54,609 nucleotides of DNA from Streptomyces sp. NRRL S-340. Lineage in GTDB: Bacteria > Actinomycetota > Actinomycetes > Streptomycetales > Streptomycetaceae. The stretch lies in assembly GCF_000720185.1 (NCBI RefSeq), contig NZ_JOIY01000048.1, positions 1-54,609 of the forward strand, in the 5' to 3' direction. Both the position numbers and the translations under genes were made by a program. Shown piece after piece: positions 35,954 to 44,675 of the stretch (positions are counted from its first letter, which is position 1; the number at the start of each line of letters is the position of its first letter). A model generated the notes under the pieces. The model was given only the letters and a program-made list of their open reading frames with translations, had not been told where the DNA came from and searched no databases.

Positions 35954-37501
35954 GTGTTCGACACTCTCTCCGATCGCCTGTCAGCGACTTTCAAGAACCT
36001 GCGCGGCAAGGGACGGCTCTCCGAGGCGGACATCGACGCCACCGCGCGCGAGATCCGCATCGCCCTCCTCGAAGCGGACGTGGCCCTCCCGGTCGTCCGG
36101 ACGTTCATCAAGAACGTCAAGGAGCGGGCCCTGGGCGCCGAGGTCTCCCGGGCCCTGAACCCGGCCCAGCAGGTCCTGAAGATCGTCAACGACGAGCTGG
36201 TCACGATCCTCGGCGGCGAGACCCGCCGCCTCCGCTTCGCCAAGCAGCCGCCCACGGTGATCATGCTGGCCGGTCTGCAGGGTGCCGGTAAGACCACCCT
36301 GGCCGGAAAGCTCGGCAAGTGGCTCAAGGAGCAGGGGCACTCGCCGCTGCTGGTCGCCTGTGACCTCCAGCGGCCGAACGCCGTCAACCAGCTGAGCGTC
36401 GTCGCCGAGCGCGCCGGCGTCGCGGTCTACGCGCCGGAGCCGGGCAACGGCGTGGGCGACCCGGTCAAGGTCGCCGAGGACTCCATCGACTTCGCGAAGT
36501 CCAAGGTCCACGACATCGTCGTCGTGGACACCGCCGGCCGCCTCGGCATCGACCAGGAGATGATGCAGCAGGCCGCGGACATCCGCGACGCGGTCCGGCC
36601 CGACGAGATCCTCTTCGTCGTCGACGCGATGATCGGTCAGGACGCGGTGAACACCGCGGAGGCCTTCCGCGACGGCGTCGGCTTCGACGGTGTGGTGCTC
36701 TCCAAGCTCGACGGCGACGCCCGCGGCGGTGCCGCCCTGTCGATCCGGCAGATCACCGGCAAGCCGATCATGTTCGCGTCCAATGGTGAGAAGCTCGACG
36801 ACTTCGACGCCTTCCACCCGGACCGGATGGCCTCCCGCATCCTCGACATGGGTGACCTGCTCACCCTGATCGAGCAGGCGGAGAAGACGTTCAGCCAGGA
36901 AGAGGCCGAGAAGATGGCCTCCAAGCTGGCGTCCAAGAAGGGCCAGGACTTCACCCTGGACGACTTCCTGTCCCAGATGGAGCAGGTCAGGAAGATGGGC
37001 AGCATCAGCAAGCTGCTCGGGATGCTGCCCGGCATGGGGCAGATCAAGGACCAGATCAACAACCTCGACGAGCGGGACGTCGACCGCACCGCCGCGATCA
37101 TCAAGTCGATGACCCCGGCCGAGCGCCAGGACCCGACGATCATCAACGGCTCGCGCCGCGCCCGTATCGCCAAGGGTTCCGGTGTCGAGGTCAGCGCCGT
37201 GAAGAACCTGGTGGAGCGGTTCTTCGAGGCCCGCAAGATGATGTCCCGCATGGCCCAGGGCGGCGGCATGCCCGGCATGCCGGGGATCCCCGGCATGGGC
37301 GGCGGCCCCGGCCGCAGCAAGAAGCAGCCGAAGAAGGCCAAGGGCAAGCAGCGCTCGGGCAACCCGATGAAGCGCAAGCAGCAGGAGCAGGAGGAGGCCG
37401 CGCGCCGCGCCGCGGCCGCCCAGGGCGGCGCCCTCGGCCTGCCGCAGCAGGGGGCCCAGGACTTCGAGCTGCCCGACGAGTTCAAGAAGTTCATGGGCTG
37501 A
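35954..37501 (+). CDS. ffh: Signal recognition particle protein Ffh
   Basis: GTPase subunit of the SRP that binds signal sequences and 4.5S RNA. The 515-residue protein has the N domain (1-90), G1 GLQGAGKT (107-114), DLQRPNAVNQL, DTAGR and TKLDGDARGG-type motif (SKLDGDARGG), then the methionine-rich M domain with KLLGMLPGMGQIKDQ and the RNA-binding helix-turn SRRARIAKGSGVEVS. The C terminus is longer than in E. coli, with a PGMPGIPGMGG run and a KKQPKKAKGKQR basic stretch. GTG start after a run ending CCGCGAGCGCC. A hairpin follows. Confidence 0.97.
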   Translation: MFDTLSDRLSATFKNLRGKGRLSEADIDATAREIRIALLEADVALPVVRTFIKNVKERALGAEVSRALNPAQQVLKIVNDELVTILGGETRRLRFAKQPPTVIMLAGLQGAGKTTLAGKLGKWLKEQGHSPLLVACDLQRPNAVNQLSVVAERAGVAVYAPEPGNGVGDPVKVAEDSIDFAKSKVHDIVVVDTAGRLGIDQEMMQQAADIRDAVRPDEILFVVDAMIGQDAVNTAEAFRDGVGFDGVVLSKLDGDARGGAALSIRQITGKPIMFASNGEKLDDFDAFHPDRMASRILDMGDLLTLIEQAEKTFSQEEAEKMASKLASKKGQDFTLDDFLSQMEQVRKMGSISKLLGMLPGMGQIKDQINNLDERDVDRTAAIIKSMTPAERQDPTIINGSRRARIAKGSGVEVSAVKNLVERFFEARKMMSRMAQGGGMPGMPGIPGMGGGPGRSKKQPKKAKGKQRSGNPMKRKQQEQEEAARRAAAAQGGALGLPQQGAQDFELPDEFKKFMG

Positions 37502-37537
37502 CGGCCACCGCGGCCCGCCGCGGCCGTCGCAGGCACC

Positions 37538-37568
37538 GAGGGCGTCCCCGTCTCCCGGGGGCGCCCTC
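37538..37568 (+). terminator. Hairpin terminator after ffh
   Basis: GAGGGCGTCCCCG (37538-37550) pairs with CGGGGGCGCCCTC (37556-37568), 12 of 13 pairs plus one T-G, about 37 bases past the ffh stop. No T tract. Confidence 0.65.
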
Positions 37569-37596
37569 AGCGCGTGCCGGGGCCCGCCGAGTGCCG

Positions 37597-37602
37597 TAAC
37601 GT
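37597..37602 (+). promoter_or_regulatory. Putative -10 for leaderless ftsH
   Basis: TAACGT ends six bases before the ftsH ATG (37609), with CCAGAT between and no ribosome binding site. Confidence 0.4.
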
Positions 37603-37608
37603 CCAGAT

Positions 37609-39555
37609 ATGAGCAATGCCGCGCCACCACGCAAGGCCCCTGACCAGCCGTGGCGCACCGAGGGCACCCCGGACGAGCCGCCCCGGCGGCCCGGCGGCAG
37701 ACGGACGCGCGGCCGGTGGTGGGGCCTGCTCGTCACCGCGGTGATCGTCTTCCTGCTGGCCTACGGCGGGCTGAGCTACTACAGCACCGGCAACGAGCCG
37801 ACCATCTCGTACACCGAGTTCAGCAGGCAGGTCGACGCGGGCAACGTCAGCAAGATCTACTCCAAGGGCGACGCCATCCAGGGGCAGCTCAAGAGCGCCC
37901 GGGCCAGGCCGAGCGGCCACGGCACGTACACCAAGTTCAGGACCCAGCGCCCCGCCTTCGCCGACGACCGGCTCTGGCAGAGCCTGAGCGGCCACCACGT
38001 GACGGTGACCGCGCAGCCCGTAGTCCAGGAGCGCGGCTTCCTGCCCAACCTGCTGCTGTCGCTGGCCCCGATCGTGGTCATCGCCGCGCTGTGGATCTTC
38101 TTCGCCCGGCGGATCGGCTCCGGCCTCGGCGGACCCGGCGGCCTGCTGGGCCGCAAGACACCGCCGCGGCCGGTCGAGCTGCAGCCCGGCACCCAGCGCA
38201 CCACGTTCGCCGACGTGGCCGGCATCGACGAGGTCAAGGGCGAACTGGACGACGTCGTCGACTTCCTCAAACACCCCGACGACTACCGCCGCATGGGCGC
38301 CAAGATGCCCCGCGGCGTGCTGCTCACCGGGCCGCCGGGCACCGGCAAGACGCTGCTCGCGCGGGCCGTCGCCGGGGAGGCGGGCGTGCCGTTCTTCTCC
38401 GCGTCCGCGTCCGAGTTCATCGAGATGATCGTCGGTGTCGGAGCCTCGCGGGTGCGCGAACTGTTCGCGGAGGCGCGCAAGGTGGCGCCCTCGATCGTCT
38501 TCATCGACGAGATCGACACCATCGGCCGCGCGCGCGGCGGCGGCGCGTCGATGGGCGGGCACGACGAGCGCGAACAGACCCTGAACCAGATCCTGACCGA
38601 GATGGACGGCTTCTCCGGCTCCGAGGGCGTGATCGTGCTGGCCGCGACCAACCGCGCCGACGTCCTGGACCCCGCGCTCACCCGGCCCGGCCGGTTCGAC
38701 CGGGTGGTGAGCGTCGCGCCCCCCGACCGCGGCGGCCGGGAGGCCATCTTGCGGATCCACACCCGCGAGATCCCCCTCGCGCCGGGCGTCGACCTGGCCC
38801 GGGTGGCCCGTACGACCCCGGGCATGACCGGTGCGGAACTGGCCAACCTCGCCAACGAGGCCGCCCTGCTCGCGGTCAAGCGGCGCCAGCGCGAGGTGAC
38901 GCAGGCCGACTTCTCCGAGGCGCTGGAGAAGGTCCAGCTCGGAGCCGAACGCGCCCTGGTGATGCCCGAGGAGGAGCGCCGGCGCACCGCCTACCACGAG
39001 AGCGGCCACGCCCTGCTCGGCATGCTCCAGCCCGGCGCCGACCCGGTCCGCAAGATCACGATCGTCCCGCGCGGGAGGGCGCTCGGCGTGACCCTGTCCA
39101 CGCCGGAGTCGGACAAGTACGCGTACACGGAGGAGTACCTGCGCGGCCGGATCATCGGCGCGCTCGGCGGCATGGCGGCCGAGCACGTCGTCTACGACGT
39201 CATCACGACCGGTTCGGAGAGCGACCTGGAACAGGTCACCAACATCGCGCGCGGGATGGTGGCCCGCTGGGGGATGAGCGAGCACCTGGGCCGCCTGTCC
39301 GCCCTGCCCAACGACGCCCAGCAGGCCTACGGGCTCTCCGCCGCGCCGCAGACCCTGGACGCCATCGACACCGAGATGCGGCGCATCGTCGACGAGTGCT
39401 ACGACGAGGCGTGCCGCAAACTGCGCGAGCACCGGCCGCAACTGGACGCGCTGGCCGACGCCCTGCTCGAGAACGAGACGCTGGAGGAGGCCGACGCCTA
39501 CCGGGTCGCCGGCATCACCCGCCTGAAGAAGGACCTGGAGGCGGAGGCGGAGTGA
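37609..39555 (+). CDS. ftsH: ATP-dependent zinc metalloprotease FtsH
   Basis: Membrane-anchored AAA+ protease that degrades damaged membrane and short-lived regulatory proteins. The 648-residue protein has an N-terminal membrane helix (about 35-58, GLLVTAVIVFLLAYGGLSYYS), a periplasm-type extracytoplasmic domain, a second helix near 143-162 (LLLSLAPIVVIAALWIFFARR), Walker A GPPGTGKT (241-248), Walker B IVFIDEIDTIGR, second region of homology and the zinc motif HESGH (463-467). S. coelicolor has two ftsH genes; this position corresponds to ftsH2. ATG start, probably leaderless. Confidence 0.96.
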   Translation: MSNAAPPRKAPDQPWRTEGTPDEPPRRPGGRRTRGRWWGLLVTAVIVFLLAYGGLSYYSTGNEPTISYTEFSRQVDAGNVSKIYSKGDAIQGQLKSARARPSGHGTYTKFRTQRPAFADDRLWQSLSGHHVTVTAQPVVQERGFLPNLLLSLAPIVVIAALWIFFARRIGSGLGGPGGLLGRKTPPRPVELQPGTQRTTFADVAGIDEVKGELDDVVDFLKHPDDYRRMGAKMPRGVLLTGPPGTGKTLLARAVAGEAGVPFFSASASEFIEMIVGVGASRVRELFAEARKVAPSIVFIDEIDTIGRARGGGASMGGHDEREQTLNQILTEMDGFSGSEGVIVLAATNRADVLDPALTRPGRFDRVVSVAPPDRGGREAILRIHTREIPLAPGVDLARVARTTPGMTGAELANLANEAALLAVKRRQREVTQADFSEALEKVQLGAERALVMPEEERRRTAYHESGHALLGMLQPGADPVRKITIVPRGRALGVTLSTPESDKYAYTEEYLRGRIIGALGGMAAEHVVYDVITTGSESDLEQVTNIARGMVARWGMSEHLGRLSALPNDAQQAYGLSAAPQTLDAIDTEMRRIVDECYDEACRKLREHRPQLDALADALLENETLEEADAYRVAGITRLKKDLEAEAE

Positions 39556-39562
39556 GGCGGGG

Positions 39563-40549
39563 TTACGGCGTCCGCGCGATCAGGTAGCGGAAGACGTTGG
39601 GCAGCCACACCGTCCCGTCGCGCCGCTGGTGGGCGTGCAGGGCCTCGGTCAGCTCCTTGTCGACCTGGTCGGGTCCGGCGGCCTCGACGGCCGCGTCGAA
39701 CAGGCCCGTGGAGAGCATGCCGCGTACCGCGCTGTCCAGGTCCGCGTAGCCGAACGGGCATGCGACGCGTCCGGAGCCGTCGGGGCGCAGTCCGGCGCGG
39801 CGGGCGACGTCCTCCAGGCCGTCGCGCGCGACGGGGGGCGGGTCGGCGGCCCGGGTGGCCGCGCGCAGCACGGCCGACGCCGCGCACCGCTCCGGCGGAC
39901 CCCAGCCCGCCAGCACCACCGGCGCGCCGCGCCCGGCGAGCGGCACCGCCGCCGCGAGCGGTCCGGCGGGGTCCTGCGCGTCGTCCGCGAGGCACCCGAG
40001 GGGCTCGAAGGCGGTCACGAGGGTGTAGGGCGCGGCGCCCGGTGCCGGGCCGGCCGCCGCGTCGGCGCCGAGGGGGCTGTGGGGGGCGCGGCCGTCGTGG
40101 ACACCGGCGGCGCCGGGGTCGCCGGGGACGCCGTGGGCCCCGGCGGTGCCGCGGGTCCCACCGCGGTCCGCGCCGGACGGCGCACCGCCGATGACGTCCG
40201 GGACCGGCCCCTGGACGATCCGGGCGTCCGCCCGCGCGCGGGTGCCCGGCGCTCCGGGCGCCTCGGGCAGCAGCCGCTGCCGTGCCAGGGCCAGCCGTTC
40301 CGGGCAGGTGTCGACGCCGGTGACCGCCGCCCCTCTGGCGGACGCCATGAGCAGCGCGAGCCCGGAGCCGCAGCCGAGGGCCAGCAGCCGGGTGGCGGTG
40401 CCCACCTCCAGCCGCTCGTAGACGGCCTCGTAGAGCGGCACCAGCATCCGCTCCTGGATCTCCGACCAGTCACGCGCGCGTGCACGCAGGTCCACCCCGG
40501 GCGCCGGGCCCGCGTGAGGCAGGTGCTGACGCACGAGCGTAGGTGTCAT
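39563..40549 (-). CDS. SAM-dependent methyltransferase with a low-complexity insertion
   Basis: A 328-residue class I methyltransferase of unknown substrate. The SAM-binding loop is LLALGCGSGLALLMA (55-69) with acidic D80 (VTGVD) closing strand 2. Between strands 3 and 4 lies an unusual Gly/Pro/Ala insertion (about 99-174, for example GTAGAHGVPGDPGAAG). The C terminus (GLEDVARRAGLRPDGSGRV...FPYADLDSAVRGML-type segment) resembles class I methyltransferases of actinobacteria. ATG 40549 is used; the longer frame upstream runs through the intergenic region. It ends eight bases past the convergent ftsH stop and is upstream-divergent from the SprT-like gene. Confidence 0.8.
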   Translation of the reverse strand: MTPTLVRQHLPHAGPAPGVDLRARARDWSEIQERMLVPLYEAVYERLEVGTATRLLALGCGSGLALLMASARGAAVTGVDTCPERLALARQRLLPEAPGAPGTRARADARIVQGPVPDVIGGAPSGADRGGTRGTAGAHGVPGDPGAAGVHDGRAPHSPLGADAAAGPAPGAAPYTLVTAFEPLGCLADDAQDPAGPLAAAVPLAGRGAPVVLAGWGPPERCAASAVLRAATRAADPPPVARDGLEDVARRAGLRPDGSGRVACPFGYADLDSAVRGMLSTGLFDAAVEAAGPDQVDKELTEALHAHQRRDGTVWLPNVFRYLIARTP

Positions 40550-41081
40550 GGATAAGCGCCCCAATCCGCCGAGAATTGCCGCTGTGCCGATTCCGTGGCC
40601 CCCGTGCAGTGCGCGCGCACTTCCGTATGCCAGGTAACTCCCCGCTCCGCATGGCGTCCAGGGGTCGTGAGGGCCTCTTCGTCCGTTCCGGGCCCCTCGC
40701 CCGGAGATTTCACATCCCGGAAACCCGGGCCTTGCCGTCCCGTCGCGGACGGCCGGGGGTGGGGTGGTGCGGGACACCTGGGGCGTGCCCGGTAACGTCA
40801 CCGTCGCCGCGCACGCTCACCGCGTACAGCCTTCCGCCGGGGAAGCGGCCGAAACGTCTCTTGTACACCGCGCGCGTACCTGTGCACCGGCGTGCGTGAA
40901 GGCATGCACGCCGGTGCGTATGCGGGGCTACGCACCACCTTGGTATCAGCTGTGAGGCTTCTCCGCAGATCAGCGCACCCGCCCTCGTCAGGACGCATCA
41001 GTGGCAACTGACGGGTACGTGCAAATTATTTGGGATGCCCCGGAATAGGAACACAGTGGCACTCCCGCTCGTTGTCATTAC
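40550..41081. other. 532-bp gap between divergent methyltransferase and SprT-like genes
   Basis: No gene supported; the frames present are Arg/Pro-rich and lack ribosome sites. The gap contains the mutually exclusive hairpins at 40884-40935 and, nearer the SprT-like gene, the A/T-rich patch GCAAATTATTTGGGATG (41020-41036) and GGAATAGGAACA (41042-41053), either of which may belong to its promoter. Confidence 0.5.
40884..40935 (+). promoter_or_regulatory. Two overlapping, mutually exclusive hairpins
   Basis: GCACCGGCGTGC (40884-40895) is perfectly inverted at 40906-40917 (loop of 10). GTGCGTA (40914-40920) pairs perfectly with TACGCAC (40929-40935). The two stems share 40914-40917, so only one can form at a time. 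They lie about 150 bases upstream of the SprT-like gene. Confidence 0.55.
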
Positions 41082-41681
41082 GTGAGCACGACACAGACAC
41101 CACCTGTTCTCGCAGCGGAGCTGGCGCAGGCGTGGGCCGACATTCAGCGGTACCACCCCGAGCTGCCCGATCTCGCCGCCCCCGAGTCCCTGATCGGGGA
41201 GTCGTCGTCCGCGTGCGGGCACGAGCTCTCCTTCGAGCGACTGCTCCACGAGGCAGTCCACGGCATCGCCGCCGCCCGCGGGGTGCGCGACACCTCCCGT
41301 GCCGGCCGCTACCACAACCGCCGGTTCCTGGCCATCGCCGAGGAGCTGGGCCTCGACCACCCGGACGAGCCGCACCCGAGCAGCGGCTTCTCCCTGGTCA
41401 CGCTCAGCCCCGAGGCCAAGCGCCGCTACCGCCCGACGATCGAGCGCCTCCAGCGCGCCCTGAAGGCGCACACGGCGGCCACCACCGCCGACACCGGCCG
41501 CAGCTTCCGCGGCCCGGCCGCCCGCCACGGTTCCTCCGGCGGCGGGGTCCGGGTCAAGGCCGTCTGCGACTGCGGGCGCAACGTACGCGTCGTCCCCTCG
41601 GTCCTGGCCCAGGCCCCGATCGTGTGCGGCGGGTGCGGCAAGCCGTTCCGGATCCCGGAGGTCGTGGGCGCGGCGGGCTGA
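41082..41681 (+). CDS. SprT-like zinc-dependent protein with C-terminal zinc ribbon
   Basis: A 199-residue protein resembling SprT-like metallopeptidase domains known from Streptomyces plasmids and phages. Evidence is the helix LLHEAVHGIAAARG with HEAVH (56-60) and the downstream third zinc ligand in RYHNRRF (H78), followed by AIAEELGL. A second metal site is a C-terminal ribbon, C162-x-C164 and C182-x2-C185. SprT/Spartan proteins cleave DNA-protein crosslinks; activity here is inferred only. GTG start without a ribosome site; possibly leaderless. It is a lone gene between a divergent methyltransferase and the rpsP operon, and ends in a strong hairpin. Confidence 0.78.
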   Translation: MSTTQTPPVLAAELAQAWADIQRYHPELPDLAAPESLIGESSSACGHELSFERLLHEAVHGIAAARGVRDTSRAGRYHNRRFLAIAEELGLDHPDEPHPSSGFSLVTLSPEAKRRYRPTIERLQRALKAHTAATTADTGRSFRGPAARHGSSGGGVRVKAVCDCGRNVRVVPSVLAQAPIVCGGCGKPFRIPEVVGAAG

Positions 41682-41683
41682 GG

Positions 41684-41708
41684 GCGCGGCTGCTCGTGGC
41701 AGCCGCGC
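41684..41708 (+). terminator. Terminator of the SprT-like gene
   Basis: GCGCGGCTGC (41684-41693), loop TCGTG, GCAGCCGCGC (41699-41708): ten perfect pairs two bases past the stop. A second perfect hairpin, GGCACCCGG/CCGGGTGCC (41733-41753, loop CCG), follows 24 bases on. Confidence 0.75.
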
Positions 41709-41810
41709 TCCGGCCGCCGGCCCGGACACGACGGCACCCGGCCGCCGGGTGCCCCTGTGGCGTGCCCCGGCGGCGCCCACCCTGCGCCGGGAGGGTGCCG
41801 CCGGGTATGG

Positions 41811-41816
41811 CACAAT
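41811..41816 (+). promoter_or_regulatory. Candidate -10 of the rpsP operon
   Basis: CACAAT in the locally A/T-richer GGTATGGCACAATGGCT. It would give an rpsP leader of about 130 bases. The -35 is not clear. Confidence 0.3.
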
Positions 41817-41949
41817 GGCTAGCTGTACTCGACAGCCGCACAGGACCCCTCTCTCCTCCGGCTGACGCGTCCATCGGGCATTCGGGTACCGCAACCCCAC
41901 GCGGCGTCCCGCCGTGCCCCACCACGTCAATCCAGGAGAACCCACTCCC

Positions 41950-42369
41950 GTGGCAGTCAAGATCAAGCTGAAGCGTCTGGGCAAGATCCGTTCGCCTCAC
42001 TACCGCATCGTCGTCGCCGACTCCCGTACCCGCCGTGACGGCCGGGCCATCGAGGAGATCGGTCTGTACCACCCGGTGCAGAACCCCTCGCGCATCGAGG
42101 TCGACGCCGAGCGCGTGGCGTACTGGCTCGGTGTCGGTGCCCAGCCGACCGAGCCCGTGCTCGCCATCCTGAAGAAGACCGGCGACTGGCAGAAGTTCAA
42201 GGGCGAGCCCGCCCCGGCGCCCCTGCTGCAGCCGCAGGAGAAGGCCGCCCGTCCGTCGTTCGAGTCGCTCGGCGGCGAGGACGAGGGCAAGGGTGAGGCC
42301 ATCACCCAGAAGAAGAAGGCTGAGAAGAAGGACGAGGCCGCTGCCGAGTCCGAGTCCACCGAGGCCTGA
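41950..42369 (+). CDS. rpsP: Small ribosomal subunit protein bS16
   Basis: 30S assembly protein. The 139-residue product starts [20 protein letters not shown], with the conserved DSRTRRDGR and IGLYHP motifs, then a longer acidic/lysine-rich actinobacterial C terminus ending [18 protein letters not shown] start follows AGGAGAACCC. First gene of the rpsP-khpA-rimM-trmD run. Confidence 0.97.
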   Translation: MAVKIKLKRLGKIRSPHYRIVVADSRTRRDGRAIEEIGLYHPVQNPSRIEVDAERVAYWLGVGAQPTEPVLAILKKTGDWQKFKGEPAPAPLLQPQEKAARPSFESLGGEDEGKGEAITQKKKAEKKDEAAAESESTEA

Positions 42370-42374
42370 GCAGC

Positions 42375-42614
42375 ATGCTCGAAGAGGCGCTTGAGCACCT
42401 CGTGAAGGGCATCGTCGACAACCCTGACGATGTGCAGGTCGCCTCGCGCAACCTGCGTCGCGGACGTGTGCTCGAGGTGCGGGTCCACCCCGACGACCTC
42501 GGCAAGGTGATCGGCCGCAACGGTCGCACCGCACGCGCCCTGCGCACCGTCGTGGGCGCCATCGGCGGCCGGGGTGTCCGCGTCGACCTCGTCGATGTGG
42601 ACGACGTCCGCTGA
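42375..42614 (+). CDS. khpA: KH-domain RNA-binding protein KhpA
   Basis: A 79-residue single KH domain with the GxxG loop GRNG (47-50) in KVIGRNGRTARALR. Family members bind structured RNA, partner with KhpB and affect cell division and rRNA maturation. Five bases after the rpsP stop, hence translationally coupled; this position between rpsP and rimM is conserved. Confidence 0.96.
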   Translation: MLEEALEHLVKGIVDNPDDVQVASRNLRRGRVLEVRVHPDDLGKVIGRNGRTARALRTVVGAIGGRGVRVDLVDVDDVR

Positions 42615-42703
42615 CGCTTCATCGCATCGCAACCGGCTCGGGCCGGGGAGGGCCGTCAAGGGCCGTCCCCGGCCCGTAGTCGTACGACAGGAGATCTGGA
42701 CAC

Positions 42704-43312
42704 GTGCAGCTGGTAGTCGCACGGATCGGCCGCGCCCACGGCATCAAGGGCGAGGTCACCGTCGAGGTACGTACCGACGAGCCGGAACTCAGGCTCGCGC
42801 CCGGCGCCGTACTCGCCACCGATCCCGCCTCGGCGGGACCGCTCACCATCGAGACGGGCCGCGTCCACAGCGGGCGCCTCCTGCTGCGGTTCGAGGGCGT
42901 CACCGACCGCACCGCCGCCGAGGCGCTGCGCAACACCCTCCTCATCGCGGACGTCGACCCGGACGAGCTGCCCGAGGAGGAGGACGAGTACTACGACCAC
43001 CAGCTGATCGACCTCGACGTGGTCACCGAGGACGGCACCGAGGTCGGCCGGATCACCGAGATCTCGCACCTGCCCTCCCAGGACCTGTTCATCGTCGAGC
43101 GCGCCGACGGCAGCGAGGTGATGATCCCGTTCGTGGCGGAGATCGTCACCGAGATCGACCTGGAGGAGCAGCGGGCCGTCATCGCCCCGCCGCCGGGCCT
43201 GATCGACGACCGCGCGGAGATCGCCTCCGCCCGGGGCGAGGAGGGCTCCGACGCCGGATCCGGCGGCGCCGCCGCCGACGGCGGCTCCGGCGGTTCGGGA
43301 GAAGCCTCCTGA
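42704..43312 (+). CDS. rimM: Ribosome maturation factor RimM
   Basis: Assists 30S head assembly and binds S19. The 202-residue protein begins [22 protein letters not shown], has the PRC-barrel part after [13 protein letters not shown] and ends with a Gly/Ala/Ser-rich extension not present in shorter homologues. GTG start with AGGAGA upstream. Its TGA overlaps the trmD ATG. Confidence 0.96.
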   Translation: MQLVVARIGRAHGIKGEVTVEVRTDEPELRLAPGAVLATDPASAGPLTIETGRVHSGRLLLRFEGVTDRTAAEALRNTLLIADVDPDELPEEEDEYYDHQLIDLDVVTEDGTEVGRITEISHLPSQDLFIVERADGSEVMIPFVAEIVTEIDLEEQRAVIAPPPGLIDDRAEIASARGEEGSDAGSGGAAADGGSGGSGEAS

Positions 43313-44145
43313 TGCGCCTCGACGTCGTCACGATCTTCCCCGAGTACCTCGAACCGCTGAACGTCTCCCTGGTCGGCAAGGCACGCGCGCGCGGACAGCT
43401 GGACGTGCACGTGCACGACCTGCGCGCGTGGACGTACGACCGCCACAACACGGTCGACGACACGCCCTACGGCGGCGGCCCCGGCATGGTCATGAAGACC
43501 GAACCGTGGGGCGACGCCCTGGACAGCGTCCTGGCCGACGGCTACGAGACGGGCTCCCGCGCGCCCGCGCTGATCGTCCCGACGCCCAGCGGCCGCCCCT
43601 TCACCCAGGAACTCGCCGTCGAGCTGTCCGAGCGCCCCTGGCTGATCTTCACCCCGGCCCGCTACGAGGGCATCGACCGCCGCGTCATGGACGAGTACGC
43701 CACCCGCATACCCGTCTACGAGGTGTCCATCGGCGACTACGTCCTCGCCGGCGGGGAGGCGGCCGTCCTGGTCGTCACCGAGGCCGTGGCCCGTCTGCTG
43801 CCCGGCGTCCTCGGCAACGCCGAGTCGCACCGGGACGACTCCTTCGCGCCCGGGGCCATGGCGAGCCTCCTGGAGGGCCCCGTCTACACCAAGCCGCCCC
43901 TGTGGCGCGGCCGGGAGATCCCCGACGTGCTGCTCAGCGGCCACCACGGGAAGATCGCCCGCTGGCGCCGCGACGAGGCGCTGCGGCGCACCACGGCCCA
44001 CCGGCCCGACCTCATCGAGCGCTGCGCCCCCGCGGCCTTCGACAAGAAGGACCGCGAGATGCTGTCCATCCTGGGCTGGTCGCCCGACCCGGCGGGGGAG
44101 CCGTACGGCCGATTTTGGCGCAGGACCGGCGACGTGGAAGAATAG
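43312..44145 (+). CDS. trmD: tRNA (guanine37-N1)-methyltransferase TrmD
   Basis: SPOUT-class enzyme methylating G37 next to the anticodon to prevent +1 frameshifting. The 277-residue protein has DVVTIFPEYLEP (N terminus), DDTPYGGGPGMVMK and the knot loop SIGDYVLAGGEAAVLV, and ends RFWRRTGDVEE. ATG overlaps the rimM stop by one base. Last gene of the rpsP operon before rplS. Confidence 0.97.
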   Translation: MRLDVVTIFPEYLEPLNVSLVGKARARGQLDVHVHDLRAWTYDRHNTVDDTPYGGGPGMVMKTEPWGDALDSVLADGYETGSRAPALIVPTPSGRPFTQELAVELSERPWLIFTPARYEGIDRRVMDEYATRIPVYEVSIGDYVLAGGEAAVLVVTEAVARLLPGVLGNAESHRDDSFAPGAMASLLEGPVYTKPPLWRGREIPDVLLSGHHGKIARWRRDEALRRTTAHRPDLIERCAPAAFDKKDREMLSILGWSPDPAGEPYGRFWRRTGDVEE

Positions 44146-44279
44146 GCCGCTGCTGTGTGCTGTCCGGCGGGCGCCCCTGCCACAGGGGGACACGACGACC
44201 GCCCCGACCGCCCGGCAGACCTTCCGGAAAATCCTAGTTCCCGTTGATGACCTGTGGCATCAGCGAAGAAAGCAGAGAC

Positions 44280-44630
44280 ATGTCTCACCTGCTCGACACC
44301 GTCGACGCCGCGTCGATCCGCGACGACATCCCGGCCTTCCGTCCGGGTGACACCGTCAACGTGCACGTCCGCGTCATCGAGGGCAACCGCTCCCGTGTGC
44401 AGCAGTTCAAGGGTGTGGTGATCCGCCGCCAGGGTTCCGGCGTGCGCGAGACCTTCACGGTCCGCAAGGTCTCGTTCTCCGTCGGCGTCGAGCGCACCTT
44501 CCCGGTGCACACCCCGATCGTCGAGAAGATCGAGCTGGTCACCCGTGGTGACGTGCGCCGCGCCAAGCTGTACTACCTCCGTGAGCTGCGCGGCAAGGCC
44601 GCGAAGATCAAGGAGAAGCGCGACAACTGA
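44280..44630 (+). CDS. rplS: Large ribosomal subunit protein bL19
   Basis: A 116-residue 50S protein at the subunit interface: [31 protein letters not shown] near the N terminus and [15 protein letters not shown] in the middle are diagnostic. ATG 44280 follows GAAAGCAGAG; upstream in-frame starts are unlikely. It lies 134 bases after trmD and may have its own promoter in that gap. Confidence 0.98.
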   Translation: MSHLLDTVDAASIRDDIPAFRPGDTVNVHVRVIEGNRSRVQQFKGVVIRRQGSGVRETFTVRKVSFSVGVERTFPVHTPIVEKIELVTRGDVRRAKLYYLRELRGKAAKIKEKRDN

Positions 44631-44660
44631 GCGCTTTCGGGGGTTCACATCGGGGCGGGA

Positions 44661-44666
44661 TAGCAT
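44661..44666 (+). promoter_or_regulatory. Putative -10 for leaderless sipW
   Basis: TAGCAT ends nine bases before the sipW ATG (44676), with TCCGCCCCG between and no ribosome binding site. Confidence 0.4.
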
Positions 44667-44675
44667 TCCGCCCCG

